This document shows positions 17,982 to 26,592 of a stretch of 64,000 nucleotides of DNA, in pieces. The DNA is taken from the NCBI GenBank assembly GCA_022710585.1, contig JAKLGV010000005.1:68053-132052 (forward strand). The letters are read 5' to 3'. A program made the translations under genes and the position numbers. Each line of letters begins with the position of its first letter. Position 1 is the stretch's first letter. Source of the DNA: Deltaproteobacteria bacterium. GTDB lineage: Bacteria; Desulfobacterota; Syntrophia; Syntrophales; Smithellaceae. A model generated the notes under the pieces. That model was not told where the DNA came from. It was given only the letters and a program-made list of their open reading frames with translations, and did not search any database.

Positions 17982-19349
17982 ATGACAAAGGTCAAGAAAA
18001 AAGAACCGACAGCGCTGGAAACGCTCAAAGACTTAATCAGCCGCAATCGTGAGTTTGATATCATTGAGCTGTTTTCCGATATGCATCCGGCGGATATTGC
18101 CGATTTAATCGACGAGCTTGAGGAAGAGGATCGCCTGCACCTCTTTTCACTGCTGGATGTTGATAAAGCATCCGACGTTATTCTGGAGTTATCCGATACG
18201 TCGCGCGAACAGCTAATTGAAGATCTTTCCAACGAAAAACTCACTGACATCATCGAAGAGATGGAATCGGACGATAAGGCGGATATTATCGCCGAACTCT
18301 CCGATGATCAGGCCAAAGCTGTTCTGGAAGCCATCGAGCCGGAAGAATCCGAGGAAGTCCAGGAGCTGCTAAAATATGCTGATGACACCGCCGGCGGCAT
18401 TATGCAGTCGGAGTTGGTTTCCGTCAAAAAAGACGCGACGATCAACGATGCTTTCCAGGCTGTCGCGGAAGCGAAAGACGACATTGAAAATATTCACAAC
18501 ATTTTCGTGGTGGATGAAGAAGATAAACTGATCGGCACGGTTCCCCTGCAGCGAATTATTACCATGAAAAGATTTGCGCCCATTGTAGATGTTATTGATG
18601 AGGATATTCCCAGCGTCCCCTATGATATGGATCAGGAAGAAGTCGCCCGTCTTTTCAAAAAATACGATCTCGTTGCTATCGGTGTGGTCGATAAATTGCA
18701 GCATTTGCTGGGACGAATAACAATTGACGACGTCGTGGATGCCATTCAGGAAGAATCATCTGAAGATATTTATCGTATTGCCGGTTTGGGGCAGGATGAT
18801 ACGATTTTTCATAATACCTCTGATTCGGTTAAGAAGAGGCTCCCCTGGCTCTTTCTGAATCTGCTCACGGCACTGACATCGGTTCTGGTCATCGGCTTTT
18901 TTGAAGACACGATAAAGATGATGGTCGCTTTGGTTTTTTTCATGCCGGTAGTCGCCGGACTGGGCGGAAATTCCGGAGGTCAGACACTGGCGCTGATTAT
19001 TCGAGGTATGGCGATTGGTGAAATTACTTTTGAAAATGCGAAGCGTGCTTTATTGCGGCAGATTACGGTCGGTATTGCCAATGGCGTTGCTGTCGGGATT
19101 GTTATCGCCATTATTGCTTATTTCTGGAAAGGTATTCCCATCCTGGGATTGATTCTGGGGATGGCGATGATTTTTAGTATTTTTGCCGGAACCATGGCCG
19201 GTGTGCTGATTCCGCTGGCCTTAAAAAAGCTTGATCTGGATCCCGCGCTCGGTTCTAATATTTTACTGACCGCGTTTACGGACGCATTTGGATTTTTTTC
19301 GTATCTTACACTGGCCACTATATTTCTTAAAATCATCGCCCAAAATTAA
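17982..19349 (+). CDS. mgtE: Magnesium transporter MgtE
   Basis: 455 residues, full length. Residues ~30-130 form the acidic MgtE_N superhelix (SDMHPADIADLIDELEEEDRL and similar repeats). Residues ~135-260 hold a CBS pair (ADDTAGGIMQSELVSVKKDATI, then LLGRITIDDVVDAIQEE). The C-terminal ~175 residues contain five transmembrane segments with the signature PVVAGLGGNSGGQTLALI. MgtE is a Mg2+-gated channel in the inner membrane; the acidic N and CBS domains sense cytosolic Mg2+. It stands alone behind a strong promoter. Confidence 0.96.
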   Translation: MTKVKKKEPTALETLKDLISRNREFDIIELFSDMHPADIADLIDELEEEDRLHLFSLLDVDKASDVILELSDTSREQLIEDLSNEKLTDIIEEMESDDKADIIAELSDDQAKAVLEAIEPEESEEVQELLKYADDTAGGIMQSELVSVKKDATINDAFQAVAEAKDDIENIHNIFVVDEEDKLIGTVPLQRIITMKRFAPIVDVIDEDIPSVPYDMDQEEVARLFKKYDLVAIGVVDKLQHLLGRITIDDVVDAIQEESSEDIYRIAGLGQDDTIFHNTSDSVKKRLPWLFLNLLTALTSVLVIGFFEDTIKMMVALVFFMPVVAGLGGNSGGQTLALIIRGMAIGEITFENAKRALLRQITVGIANGVAVGIVIAIIAYFWKGIPILGLILGMAMIFSIFAGTMAGVLIPLALKKLDLDPALGSNILLTAFTDAFGFFSYLTLATIFLKIIAQN

Positions 19350-19409
19350 CCATCATAAGAAAAACATCAAGATAAGATTTAATCAGAATGAAACAGGAGT
19401 GTTTGCGGA

Positions 19410-20093
19410 CTAATATTTCCCGGCAGCGCTGGTATGTTTTGTCCAGCTGGTGAGACTCCATTGCGGATCCCTGTCATTGTTGATATCCAATGCCGGATGC
19501 AGACCGCATTTCAAAGCAAAATAGCGGTGGAAAGCAAGGTTGCCGGTTAATTCGGGATGAAATACGGTCACCAGAATTTTTTCGTTTTCCACCGCGGCAA
19601 TGTAATCATCGATTTTTAAAAGAATCCGGACATCGCTGCCCGCATTCAAAATCTTGGGAGCGCGGATAAAAGTCAGAGGAATGGGTCTGTCGGAAACTTC
19701 GGGGATCATAGCCTCGCTGACAAAGCTGTCCAGTTGGCTGCCGAAGCTGTTTCGTTCAATCTCGATATCAATTAATCTGAGGCAGGGCGTTTCGCCTGCA
19801 ACATTTTTTGCCAACAGAATCGCGCCGGCGCATGTGCCCCAGATTTTCATGCCCCGTTGATGAGCTTGCAGCAGGACATCCTTGATTTCAAAGATATTGA
19901 GCAATCGGGAGAGGCAGGAACTCTCCCCTCCCGGTATAATCAATCCGGCCAGCTCTGTGAAATCCTCGGGGTCTTTTACTTTTTTGTAGGCGATGCCCAG
20001 CTTCTCCAGGTGCTCCAGATGCTCATGGACTCCGCCCTGCAGATCAAGCACACCAATAATGGAGGATTTGCTGCCGACTAAACGCAGAGACAT
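19410..20093 (-). CDS. pdxT: Pyridoxal 5'-phosphate synthase glutaminase subunit PdxT
   Basis: 227 residues; a class I glutamine amidotransferase. It starts with the PdxT-specific IGVLDLQGGVHEHLEHLEKLG, has the oxyanion region LIIPGGESS, the nucleophile elbow WGTCAGAILLA with the catalytic Cys, and the HPEL catalytic His-Glu pair near the C-terminus (VTVFHPELTGNLAFH). It releases ammonia from glutamine for PdxS to make PLP from ribose 5-phosphate and glyceraldehyde 3-phosphate. It lies 3 bp after pdxS, and the pair is surely cotranscribed. Confidence 0.95.
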   Translation of the reverse strand: MSLRLVGSKSSIIGVLDLQGGVHEHLEHLEKLGIAYKKVKDPEDFTELAGLIIPGGESSCLSRLLNIFEIKDVLLQAHQRGMKIWGTCAGAILLAKNVAGETPCLRLIDIEIERNSFGSQLDSFVSEAMIPEVSDRPIPLTFIRAPKILNAGSDVRILLKIDDYIAAVENEKILVTVFHPELTGNLAFHRYFALKCGLHPALDINNDRDPQWSLTSWTKHTSAAGKY

Positions 20094-20096
20094 ATC

Positions 20097-20978
20097 TTAC
20101 CAGCCGCGTCCCGCCAGGATCTGTTCGGGAGGAATCTGCGATATTTCCAGTCCGGGCATGGCCTCGCCCAGGTCCATCGACGCTTCCAGAACTTTCTGCG
20201 GATCATTGAAATAAGCGGTTGCCTTGACGATGGCCCGCGCGCGTCTGGCCGGATCGGCGGATTTGAAAATACCGGAGCCGACGAAAATGCCGTCGCAACC
20301 CAGCTGCATCATTAAAGCCGCGTCTGCCGGTGTCGCTATGCCGCCGGCTGCGAAATTAACCACCGGCAACCTGCCCAGTTCTTTGACTTTCAGGGCCAGT
20401 TCATATGGAATACCGTTGACCTTGCAAAAACCGGTTACTTCTTCCACGGGCATCTGCACCAGCTGGCCGATTTCACGGTTCATCGCTCGCATGTGGCGGA
20501 CCGCTTCCACAACATTTCCTGTGCCCGCCTCCCCTTTGGTGCGGATCATGGCCGCGCCTTCGGCAATTCGGCGCAGCGCCTCTCCCAGATTTCTTGCGCC
20601 GCAAACGAAGGGTATCGAAAACTTTGTCTTATCAATGTGGCATTCTTCATCCGCCGGAGTTAAAACTTCGCTTTCATCGATATAATCGATGCGCAGGGCT
20701 TCCAGAATTTGCGCTTCGACAAAATGGCCGATACGGGCCTTGGCCATTACCGGAATGGATACGGCTTTTTTAATGGCGGCAATCATCGCCGGGTCAGACA
20801 TTCTGGCCACGCCGCCGTCCTTGCGGATATCCGCAGGCACGCGCTCCAGAGCCATGACCGATACGGCTCCCGCTTCCTCTGCGATTTTTGCCTGTTCCAC
20901 ATTGGTTACGTCCATAATGACGCCGCCTTTGAGCATTTGCGCCAGCTGGACATTTAATTCATATCTTTTTATATCCAC
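20097..20978 (-). CDS. pdxS: Pyridoxal 5'-phosphate synthase subunit PdxS
   Basis: 293 residues, the standard length of this very conserved (beta/alpha)8 enzyme. Diagnostic segments include [49 protein letters not shown] (with the substrate-binding lysine), [19 protein letters not shown] and [21 protein letters not shown]. It condenses a pentose phosphate, a triose phosphate and ammonia delivered by PdxT into PLP. It is 76 bp downstream of hisF on the same strand, so PLP and histidine genes may share a transcript. Confidence 0.97.
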   Translation of the reverse strand: MDIKRYELNVQLAQMLKGGVIMDVTNVEQAKIAEEAGAVSVMALERVPADIRKDGGVARMSDPAMIAAIKKAVSIPVMAKARIGHFVEAQILEALRIDYIDESEVLTPADEECHIDKTKFSIPFVCGARNLGEALRRIAEGAAMIRTKGEAGTGNVVEAVRHMRAMNREIGQLVQMPVEEVTGFCKVNGIPYELALKVKELGRLPVVNFAAGGIATPADAALMMQLGCDGIFVGSGIFKSADPARRARAIVKATAYFNDPQKVLEASMDLGEAMPGLEISQIPPEQILAGRGW

Positions 20979-21054
20979 TTTTAATCGCCTCCTCTATTCA
21001 TACATTTATTATAATACTTGATATTGATGTTGCCTAGTAAAAAAATTTATCAGA

Positions 21055-21834
21055 TTACCACAGCATTCTTACTTTAATGTCTTGCTTCGACAAATATTGC
21101 TTAATATTTTCAATTGTATAGGTGCGATAATGCACCATGGACGCAATCAATGCCGCATCGGCTTTTCCCTGGGTCAGCACCCGGGCAAGATCTTCGGGTT
21201 TGCCCGCGCCGCCTGACGCGATGACCGGTATATGGACATTTTCCGAAATCATTTTTGTCAAATTCAATTCATACCCCGTCTGCATCCCGTCGGCATCAAT
21301 GGAATTCAAACAAATTTCACCGGCGCCCAGATTCACTGCTTCTTTTGCCCACCAGAGAGCATCGATGCCCGTATAAATCCGTCCGCCGTGAATGACGATT
21401 TCATAACCCGAAGGGATTTTCTCGGAAACTTCAACCTGTTTGACATCCATTCCCAGAACGACACACTGGCTGCCGAATGCTTTCGCTCCTTCCGTGATGA
21501 TTTTGGGATTATCCACGGCTGCAGAATTGACGCTGACTTTTTCCGCGCCGGCCAGGATGACGTTGCGCATATCTTCCAGATTGCGGATGCCGCCGCCCAC
21601 GGAAAAGGGAATAAAAATCGTTTCCGCCACGCGCCGCACCACATCAATCATAATATCGCGCTTATCCGATGATGCAGTGATGTCGTAAAAAACGATTTCA
21701 TCCGCGCCCTGCTCATAATACTGCCGCGCGGCTTCCACCGGATCACCGATATCCACGTTGCCTTTAAATTTAATGCCTTTCGTTAGTTTGCCGTCGCGCA
21801 CATCGAGGCAGGGAATAATTCTTTTACTTAACAT
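21055..21834 (-). CDS. hisF: Imidazole glycerol phosphate synthase cyclase subunit HisF
   Basis: 259 residues; a (beta/alpha)8 barrel. The N-terminal [20 protein letters not shown] carries the catalytic Asp of HisF, with further signatures [28 protein letters not shown] (second catalytic Asp), [13 protein letters not shown] and [13 protein letters not shown]. It closes the imidazole ring from PRFAR using ammonia from HisH and releases AICAR. It overlaps hisH by 11 bp, consistent with the stable heterodimer. No other his genes are in the window, so the his pathway is dispersed here. Confidence 0.97.
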   Translation of the reverse strand: MLSKRIIPCLDVRDGKLTKGIKFKGNVDIGDPVEAARQYYEQGADEIVFYDITASSDKRDIMIDVVRRVAETIFIPFSVGGGIRNLEDMRNVILAGAEKVSVNSAAVDNPKIITEGAKAFGSQCVVLGMDVKQVEVSEKIPSGYEIVIHGGRIYTGIDALWWAKEAVNLGAGEICLNSIDADGMQTGYELNLTKMISENVHIPVIASGGAGKPEDLARVLTQGKADAALIASMVHYRTYTIENIKQYLSKQDIKVRMLW

Positions 21835-22456
21835 TGCCGCTCCATGCGCAGAAATTTTGCAAAACCTGCAAGCCGGGACGTCCGCTTTTTTCCGGGTGAA
21901 ACTGCATGGCCACCAGATTGCCCTTTGCCAGAACCGAACAAAATGTCATGCCATAATCAGTTGTTCCCAAAACAGCCGTCTCATCAGAAGGCGCCGGATA
22001 ATAGGAATGCACAAAATAAAATTCAGCCTCCGGCGATACATTCTCAAAGATCGGATGGCTGCGGTGTAATTTGACGCTGTTCCAGCCCATCTGTGGAATC
22101 TTTAACAAAGAACCTTCTTCAGTCAATTTTTCGGGGAAACGCTTCGTTGAACCGGAAACAAGGCCGATGCATGCGGTGTCGTTTTCTTCGGAATAATCCA
22201 GAATAATCTGCGTGCCCAGACAAATTCCCAAAAGCGGTTTGCCGGTTTTCATGTAGTTTTTCAGCCAGCTATCCAGCTTCTTTTCGCGCAGATACGCCAT
22301 GGCTTCGCCTGCTGCGCCGACTCCCGGAAAAATCACACGGGATGCCGCATCGAGTTTTTTTGTGTCATCTGTAATGACAAAGTCCTGCCCGATATTCTGC
22401 AGCGCACGCGCTACGCTGGTGATATTTCCGGCATTATAATCAATTATCGCTATCAT
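21824..22456 (-). CDS. hisH: Imidazole glycerol phosphate synthase glutaminase subunit HisH
   Basis: 210 residues; a class I glutamine amidotransferase. It begins [22 protein letters not shown], typical of HisH. The nucleophile Cys sits in [15 protein letters not shown], and the His-Glu pair in [11 protein letters not shown]. It supplies ammonia to HisF through the barrel. Its 3' end overlaps hisF by 11 bp. The upstream gene is a radical SAM protein 57 bp away on the same strand. The pairing of HisHF with PdxST puts two ammonia-channelling synthases side by side. Confidence 0.96.
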   Translation of the reverse strand: MIAIIDYNAGNITSVARALQNIGQDFVITDDTKKLDAASRVIFPGVGAAGEAMAYLREKKLDSWLKNYMKTGKPLLGICLGTQIILDYSEENDTACIGLVSGSTKRFPEKLTEEGSLLKIPQMGWNSVKLHRSHPIFENVSPEAEFYFVHSYYPAPSDETAVLGTTDYGMTFCSVLAKGNLVAMQFHPEKSGRPGLQVLQNFCAWSGNVK

Positions 22457-22513
22457 TATTATTATCTCATACGCAATTCTAGCGGATATGCCTTAGCAAT
22501 TTTTATGCTCAAT

Positions 22514-23461
22514 TTACAGCTCTTTTTTATCCTTTATATAATGCATTCCCTGATAAGAGTCTCTTTTCTCTAATTCCCTGTTAATTGAATTAAGAACATC
22601 TAATTTATTCATCGCCCAGTCCGGAGCAAGAAAAATGTCACGATAACCATCGGCAGTGAGGCGCTGAATCACCATTCCCGGCGGCAATAATTCCAGAACA
22701 TCGGCGGTTAGAGAAACATATTTTTCCTTGGTGATCATTTTTATCTCGCCTTTTTTGTACATTTCACCAAGAGCAGTTCCCTCCAGGGCCAGCAGAGAAT
22801 GGATTTTGATGCCGTTGACCGGCATAGCCGCCAGCGTTTGAGCTGTGGCCAATACATCTTTGTCACTTTCGCCCGGCAAACCGATGATAATGTGAACACA
22901 AATGTTCAGATTGCCTTCGACGAGAGAAGTGACAGAATCGGTGAATTGTTGAAAAGTATGTCCGCGGTTTATGAACTGCAAAGATTTATCATGAACCGAT
23001 TGCAGACCCAATTCCACCCAGATGTGATATTTTTTTGCGTAATCTTTTAACAATTCCACTACATCGGACCCAAGGCAATCCGGTCTTGTGCCGATGGAAA
23101 GTCCGATAACATCTTCCTGGGCCAGCGCTTCATCATAGAGAGATCGCAATTTTTCCACCGGCGCATAAGTATTTGTAAATGTTTGGAAATAAGCGATATA
23201 TTTTGCGGCCTGCTTTGCATAGTACTTTTTGCCACTGACAATCTGTTCAGTAACTGAGGGTAAAGTTCCCTGCTGACGCAGCTTTGAGCCTCTGCCATCA
23301 CAGTAAATACAACCGCCCCAGGCAACCTTTCCATCACGGTTCGGACAGGTAAACCCCGCGTCAATTTGTAGTTTGTGGACACTACAGCCGAATAAATTGC
23401 GCCAGTAACTTTTCAGATCGTAATACCGCTTAGAATTTTTCCAAAAATCCGGTTTCGCCAA
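22514..23461 (-). CDS. Radical SAM protein of the YhcC (TIGR01212-like) family
   Basis: 315 residues. The radical SAM cluster region reads GFTCPNRDGKVAWGGCIYCDGRGS, with a Cys-x11-Cys-x2-Cys spacing instead of the classical CxxxCxxC; this long spacing with NRDG is typical of the TIGR01212/YhcC-type group. LSIGTRPDCL, WVELGLQSVHDKSL and VHIIIGLPGESDKDVL match the Elp3-like fold. The biological substrate is not established to my knowledge. It heads the minus-strand group ending with pdxT. Confidence 0.88.
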   Translation of the reverse strand: MAKPDFWKNSKRYYDLKSYWRNLFGCSVHKLQIDAGFTCPNRDGKVAWGGCIYCDGRGSKLRQQGTLPSVTEQIVSGKKYYAKQAAKYIAYFQTFTNTYAPVEKLRSLYDEALAQEDVIGLSIGTRPDCLGSDVVELLKDYAKKYHIWVELGLQSVHDKSLQFINRGHTFQQFTDSVTSLVEGNLNICVHIIIGLPGESDKDVLATAQTLAAMPVNGIKIHSLLALEGTALGEMYKKGEIKMITKEKYVSLTADVLELLPPGMVIQRLTADGYRDIFLAPDWAMNKLDVLNSINRELEKRDSYQGMHYIKDKKEL

Positions 23462-23514
23462 AGCCGCCTCTTTTTTTATGTTGTGTTTTTACAGCCTATG
23501 CCGTAAAAAAAGTC

Positions 23515-23590
23515 CGTCATTCCCTTGGAAGAGGGAATCCAGAAAAAATTGCTACAATTACTGGATACCGGATCAAGTCCGGTATGACAG
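23515..23590. repeat. Short interspersed inverted element (GTCATTCCC family)
   Basis: A 76-bp sequence with outer inverted ends (CGTCATTCC / GGTATGACAG) and two internal stems: TTCCC/GGGAA at the left (23520-23537) and ACCGGATCAAGTCCGGT at the right. This layout is that of the widespread small palindromic repeats of proteobacterial genomes. It ends exactly one base before an ATG in frame with mnmG. Confidence 0.7.
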
Positions 23591-23644
23591 ATGAAGTTGT
23601 TTTCTACTATTGATTTAAAACAAGAGCAAGTGTTTGATGAAGAC

Positions 23645-25546
23645 ATGGCTGATTTTACGGACAACTATGAGATTGCGGTAATCGGTGGCGGACATGCCGG
23701 CTGCGAAGCGGCGCTGGCCTGTGCGCGCATGGGCTGCCAAACTATTTTATTCAATATCAATCTGGATTCGATAGCGCTGATGTCCTGTAACCCGGCAATC
23801 GGTGGTCTGGCGAAAGGGCAACTGGTCAAGGAAATTGATGCGCTTGGCGGTGAGATGGGCAAGGTCACCGATAAAACCGCTGTGCATTTTCGGATGCTCA
23901 ACGCGTCCAAAGGTCCGGCCGTTCATTCTTCACGGATGCAGTGCGATAAACAGCTCTACCGCCTGACCATGAAAGCGGTTGTTGAAAATCAGCAGAATCT
24001 TTACATCCGACAGGCCATGATCGAAAGCCTTGTCATTGAAGGCGGCAAGATTAAAGGCGTACTGGACCAGAGCGGATATTTTTACGGCGCGAAAAAAGTT
24101 ATCATTACCACCGGCACTTTCTTAAACGGCCTGGTTCACGTCGGTGCTTCACAGACTCCTTCGGGACGCGCCGGAGAATTGGCTTCCATCGGATTAGCCA
24201 ATCATCTCAAAGGTCTTGGTTTCGATATCGGCAGGATGAAGACCGGAACCCCGCCGCGCCTGCGCGCTTCATCCATTGATTTTTCAAGGCTGGAGCGGCA
24301 GGACAGCGATCCGGAACCGCAACCGTTTTCTTTTTCGACTGAAAAACTGCGGACGGAACGGCTGCCTTCCTATTTTTCTGCCACATCCAGCGAGACGCAT
24401 CGCGTGATTCGCGAGAATATTCAATACTCGCCTCTTTATTCCGGCGTGATCAAAGGGGTGAGCGCCCGCTACTGTCCATCACTGGAAGACAAGGTCATGC
24501 GATTTGGCGAACGCCAGAGTCATCCGGTCGTGCTGGAACATGAAGGATTGGATACGCAGGAAGTTTACGCCAAAGGCTTGGGCAACTGCCTGCCGCTGGA
24601 GTTGCAGTATCAGATTGTTCACAGCGTTAAAGGATTAGAACAGGCGCAAATTATGCGCCCGGCTTACGCCATCGAATATGATTTTGTTCAGCCGACACAG
24701 CTCAAGCCCACGCTGGAGACGAAACTGGTTGCCGGACTTTATCTGGCCGGCCAGATAAACGGTACATCGGGTTATGAAGAAGCGGCGGCTCAGGGGCTCT
24801 GGGCAGGCATCAATGCGGCACGCGCTTTGCAGGGAGCGCCGACTTTTATCCTGGATCGCTCCGAGGCTTACATGGCAGTGATGATTGACGACCTTGTCAC
24901 ACGAGGCGTGGATGAACCCTATAGAATGTTTACTTCGCGTGCCGAATACCGCCTGATTTTGCGCGAAGACAATGCGACCATTCGTCTGATGGGCAAGGGC
25001 TGCGAATTGGGACTTATCGATAGTGCACATTATCTTGAACTTCAGGACAAAATAAAAAAGATAGAACAGGGCATCGAACATCTCAAAGCTGCGCCCGTAA
25101 AGCCTACTGCTGAAACAAATGAAAAACTGGGGACGCTCAACTCTCCGCCTTTAAGCAATCATACAACACTGCATGGCCTGTTGAAGCGTCATGAATTGTC
25201 TTACGACAGCCTGTCTGTATTTTCCGGCTGGGAGCCGCAGCCGGATTCTTTCGTCAAACAGCAGATTGAAATTGAAACCAAGTACGAAGGCTACATCAAG
25301 CGCCAGTTCGATGCCGTTAAGAAATTGAAAGATCAGGAGAAAAAGAAAATCCCGCCGGACTTCGATTACAACTCTGTTCCCGGCCTTTCCAACGAGCTCA
25401 AAGCCAAGCTCACCAAAATAGCTCCGCAAACGCTCGGCCAGATGGAACGCATTCCCGGCATGACTGAGGGAGCGATTTCGGCGGTGTTGATCATGATGAA
25501 AAAGCAGGAGTTGACGGATAATTTAAAAAAAGAAAAAACTCCCTAA
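23645..25546 (+). CDS. mnmG: tRNA uridine 5-carboxymethylaminomethyl modification enzyme MnmG (GidA)
   Basis: 633 residues from the ATG at 23645, which puts the FAD Rossmann motif ([15 protein letters not shown]) 12 residues in, as in the family. An in-frame ATG at 23591 lies right behind a repeat element and would add 18 residues, so it is less likely. Other signatures are [46 protein letters not shown] and the C-terminal helical domain ([26 protein letters not shown]). With MnmE it modifies the wobble uridine of several tRNAs using FAD. MnmE and RsmG are not adjacent here. Confidence 0.96.
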   Translation: MADFTDNYEIAVIGGGHAGCEAALACARMGCQTILFNINLDSIALMSCNPAIGGLAKGQLVKEIDALGGEMGKVTDKTAVHFRMLNASKGPAVHSSRMQCDKQLYRLTMKAVVENQQNLYIRQAMIESLVIEGGKIKGVLDQSGYFYGAKKVIITTGTFLNGLVHVGASQTPSGRAGELASIGLANHLKGLGFDIGRMKTGTPPRLRASSIDFSRLERQDSDPEPQPFSFSTEKLRTERLPSYFSATSSETHRVIRENIQYSPLYSGVIKGVSARYCPSLEDKVMRFGERQSHPVVLEHEGLDTQEVYAKGLGNCLPLELQYQIVHSVKGLEQAQIMRPAYAIEYDFVQPTQLKPTLETKLVAGLYLAGQINGTSGYEEAAAQGLWAGINAARALQGAPTFILDRSEAYMAVMIDDLVTRGVDEPYRMFTSRAEYRLILREDNATIRLMGKGCELGLIDSAHYLELQDKIKKIEQGIEHLKAAPVKPTAETNEKLGTLNSPPLSNHTTLHGLLKRHELSYDSLSVFSGWEPQPDSFVKQQIEIETKYEGYIKRQFDAVKKLKDQEKKKIPPDFDYNSVPGLSNELKAKLTKIAPQTLGQMERIPGMTEGAISAVLIMMKKQELTDNLKKEKTP

Positions 25547-25572
25547 AGTGAAATTTATATAGGATAAAATGC

Positions 25573-25995
25573 ATGCAGGATTCAAATAAATCAGAGTTGG
25601 ACAAGAAGTGTGAAGAATTATCGGGCGCTTTCAAAGGAGTTTTGTCCTGGAAATGGGACGATCGATTTGAAACCGTTTTAGCCGAATTTAGTACAGACAA
25701 AAAAAATAGCGTCCGGGAAATCCTGGATCGATATCTCGGCATGACGTGGGACAGCTCCAATATCAGCAGAGCGCCCAAGACCATCCAGAAGATCAATGTA
25801 CATCTTGGCAAACTAAGATCGGGACAGTTGCTTTTCAGCACAGATCCAGAAAAAGATGCTTATATTTTTGGCGCCTGGTGGCCATGGGGGGACGGCAAAA
25901 CCATCTCCATACGCATCGCTCCATACTATAAGAAATTATCAGATTCAGAAAATGATGGTAAAATCGAATATTTCAAAAGCAGTTTTGGAATATAG
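25573..25995 (+). CDS. Hypothetical protein of 140 residues
   Basis: A soluble, mostly hydrophilic protein with no signal peptide or membrane segment. Tryptophan-rich stretches (VLSWKWDDRFE; IFGAWWPWGDGKTISIRIAPYY) suggest a compact beta-containing fold. It starts 26 bp after mnmG and is probably read from the same transcript, although no strong ribosome site precedes the ATG (ATATAGGATAAAATGC). I do not recognise the family and cannot suggest a function. Confidence 0.55.
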   Translation: MQDSNKSELDKKCEELSGAFKGVLSWKWDDRFETVLAEFSTDKKNSVREILDRYLGMTWDSSNISRAPKTIQKINVHLGKLRSGQLLFSTDPEKDAYIFGAWWPWGDGKTISIRIAPYYKKLSDSENDGKIEYFKSSFGI

Positions 25996-26199
25996 TAATA
26001 TATCATACGGGACATTATAGAACAATTTTCAAAGTCGAAATCTCCAGAGTCATTATTATGCGTATCATTCATGGCGCTCGCCTGATGAATATGGATATTT
26101 TTGAAAACACCCACACTGCGGATAGTAAGACAACAAAAGGCAATTGATATATGAAAACGAAGGCGAAAGACATCGATGGTTTCCACATGTATACGACTT

Positions 26200-26240
26200 G
26201 TTGACAACTTCTAAAATCAATATTCAGAAAAGTTGTCAAC
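26200..26240. repeat. 11-bp perfect inverted repeat
   Basis: GTTGACAACTT (26200-26210) and AAGTTGTCAAC (26230-26240) are perfectly complementary with a 19-nt loop. It lies 40 bp upstream of the cimA promoter and has no T-tract on the plus strand. It may be a regulator-binding site or the end of a small element. Confidence 0.5.
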
Positions 26241-26279
26241 TCAATCTAAATGAATAAAATTGTAATAAAAACATTTCTA

Positions 26280-26308
26280 TTGACAAAACTTTTTGGAAAA
26301 AATAAGAT
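26280..26308 (+). promoter_or_regulatory. Sigma-70-type promoter of the cimA attenuator
   Basis: TTGACA (26280-26285), a 17-bp spacer and TAAGAT (26303-26308) predict a transcript starting near 26315, just before the Ile-rich leader peptide. Confidence 0.75.
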
Positions 26309-26332
26309 CATTGCCAAGAGAGAATTTGAGCT

Positions 26333-26413
26333 ATGAACGTGATCAAAATTCAAAACATTATAATTATAAATATTATAATTAGCTTCTCCATAGGAGGCCG
26401 GGGCGCGGAATAG
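26333..26413 (+). CDS. Isoleucine-rich leader peptide for attenuation of cimA
   Basis: A 26-codon ORF: MNVIKIQN, then four consecutive Ile codons, Asn, three more Ile codons, then SFSIGGRGAE and TAG. Ten Ile codons fall within codons 4-16 (an eleventh is in SFSI), using both ATT and ATA. It starts ~18 nt after the predicted transcript start, with AAGAGAGAA upstream as a possible ribosome site, and is followed by an intrinsic terminator and then citramalate synthase, the first enzyme of the pyruvate route to isoleucine. Ribosome stalling at Ile codons when Ile-tRNA is scarce would prevent termination, as in known ilv leaders. The peptide is read directly; the mechanism is inferred. Confidence 0.82.
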   Translation: MNVIKIQNIIIINIIISFSIGGRGAE

Positions 26414-26439
26414 TATCATCTCTAAATAAACAAAATTCA

Positions 26440-26475
26440 AATCCGCTGCCAGGCAAGCCCGACAGCGGATTTTTT
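26440..26475 (+). terminator. Attenuator terminator upstream of cimA
   Basis: AATCCGCTG (26440-26448) pairs with CAGCGGATT (26463-26471) and a run of Ts follows. It lies 26 bp after the leader-peptide stop and 117 bp before the cimA start. Confidence 0.8.
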
Positions 26476-26481
26476 GTGAGA

Positions 26482-26576
26482 TCCCAATTTCAGAAGCGTA
26501 GCGCACTGAAATTTGTTGGACGAACTATCCAATCCCGATTTATCGGGACTGGGAACAACCCCGCAAAGCGGTGGTT
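26482..26576 (+). repeat. Three successive hairpins between the attenuator terminator and cimA
   Basis: ATTTCAG...CTGAAAT, TCCCGATTTATCGGGA and ACCCCGCAAAGCGGTGGT fold as three consecutive stems just before the cimA ribosome site (AAGGAGAGG). They may be a small interspersed element inserted in the leader, or part of its regulation. Confidence 0.45.
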
Positions 26577-26592
26577 TTCAAGGAGAGGAAAA

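Noticed and set aside
26414..26592. T-box riboswitch ahead of cimA
   Set aside because: There is no T-box sequence (AGGGTGG-ACCGCG type) and a clear Ile-rich leader ORF explains the terminator.
26476..26592. N-terminal extension of CimA
   Set aside because: It would be read through the attenuator hairpins, and the ATG at 26593 has AAGGAGAGG upstream.
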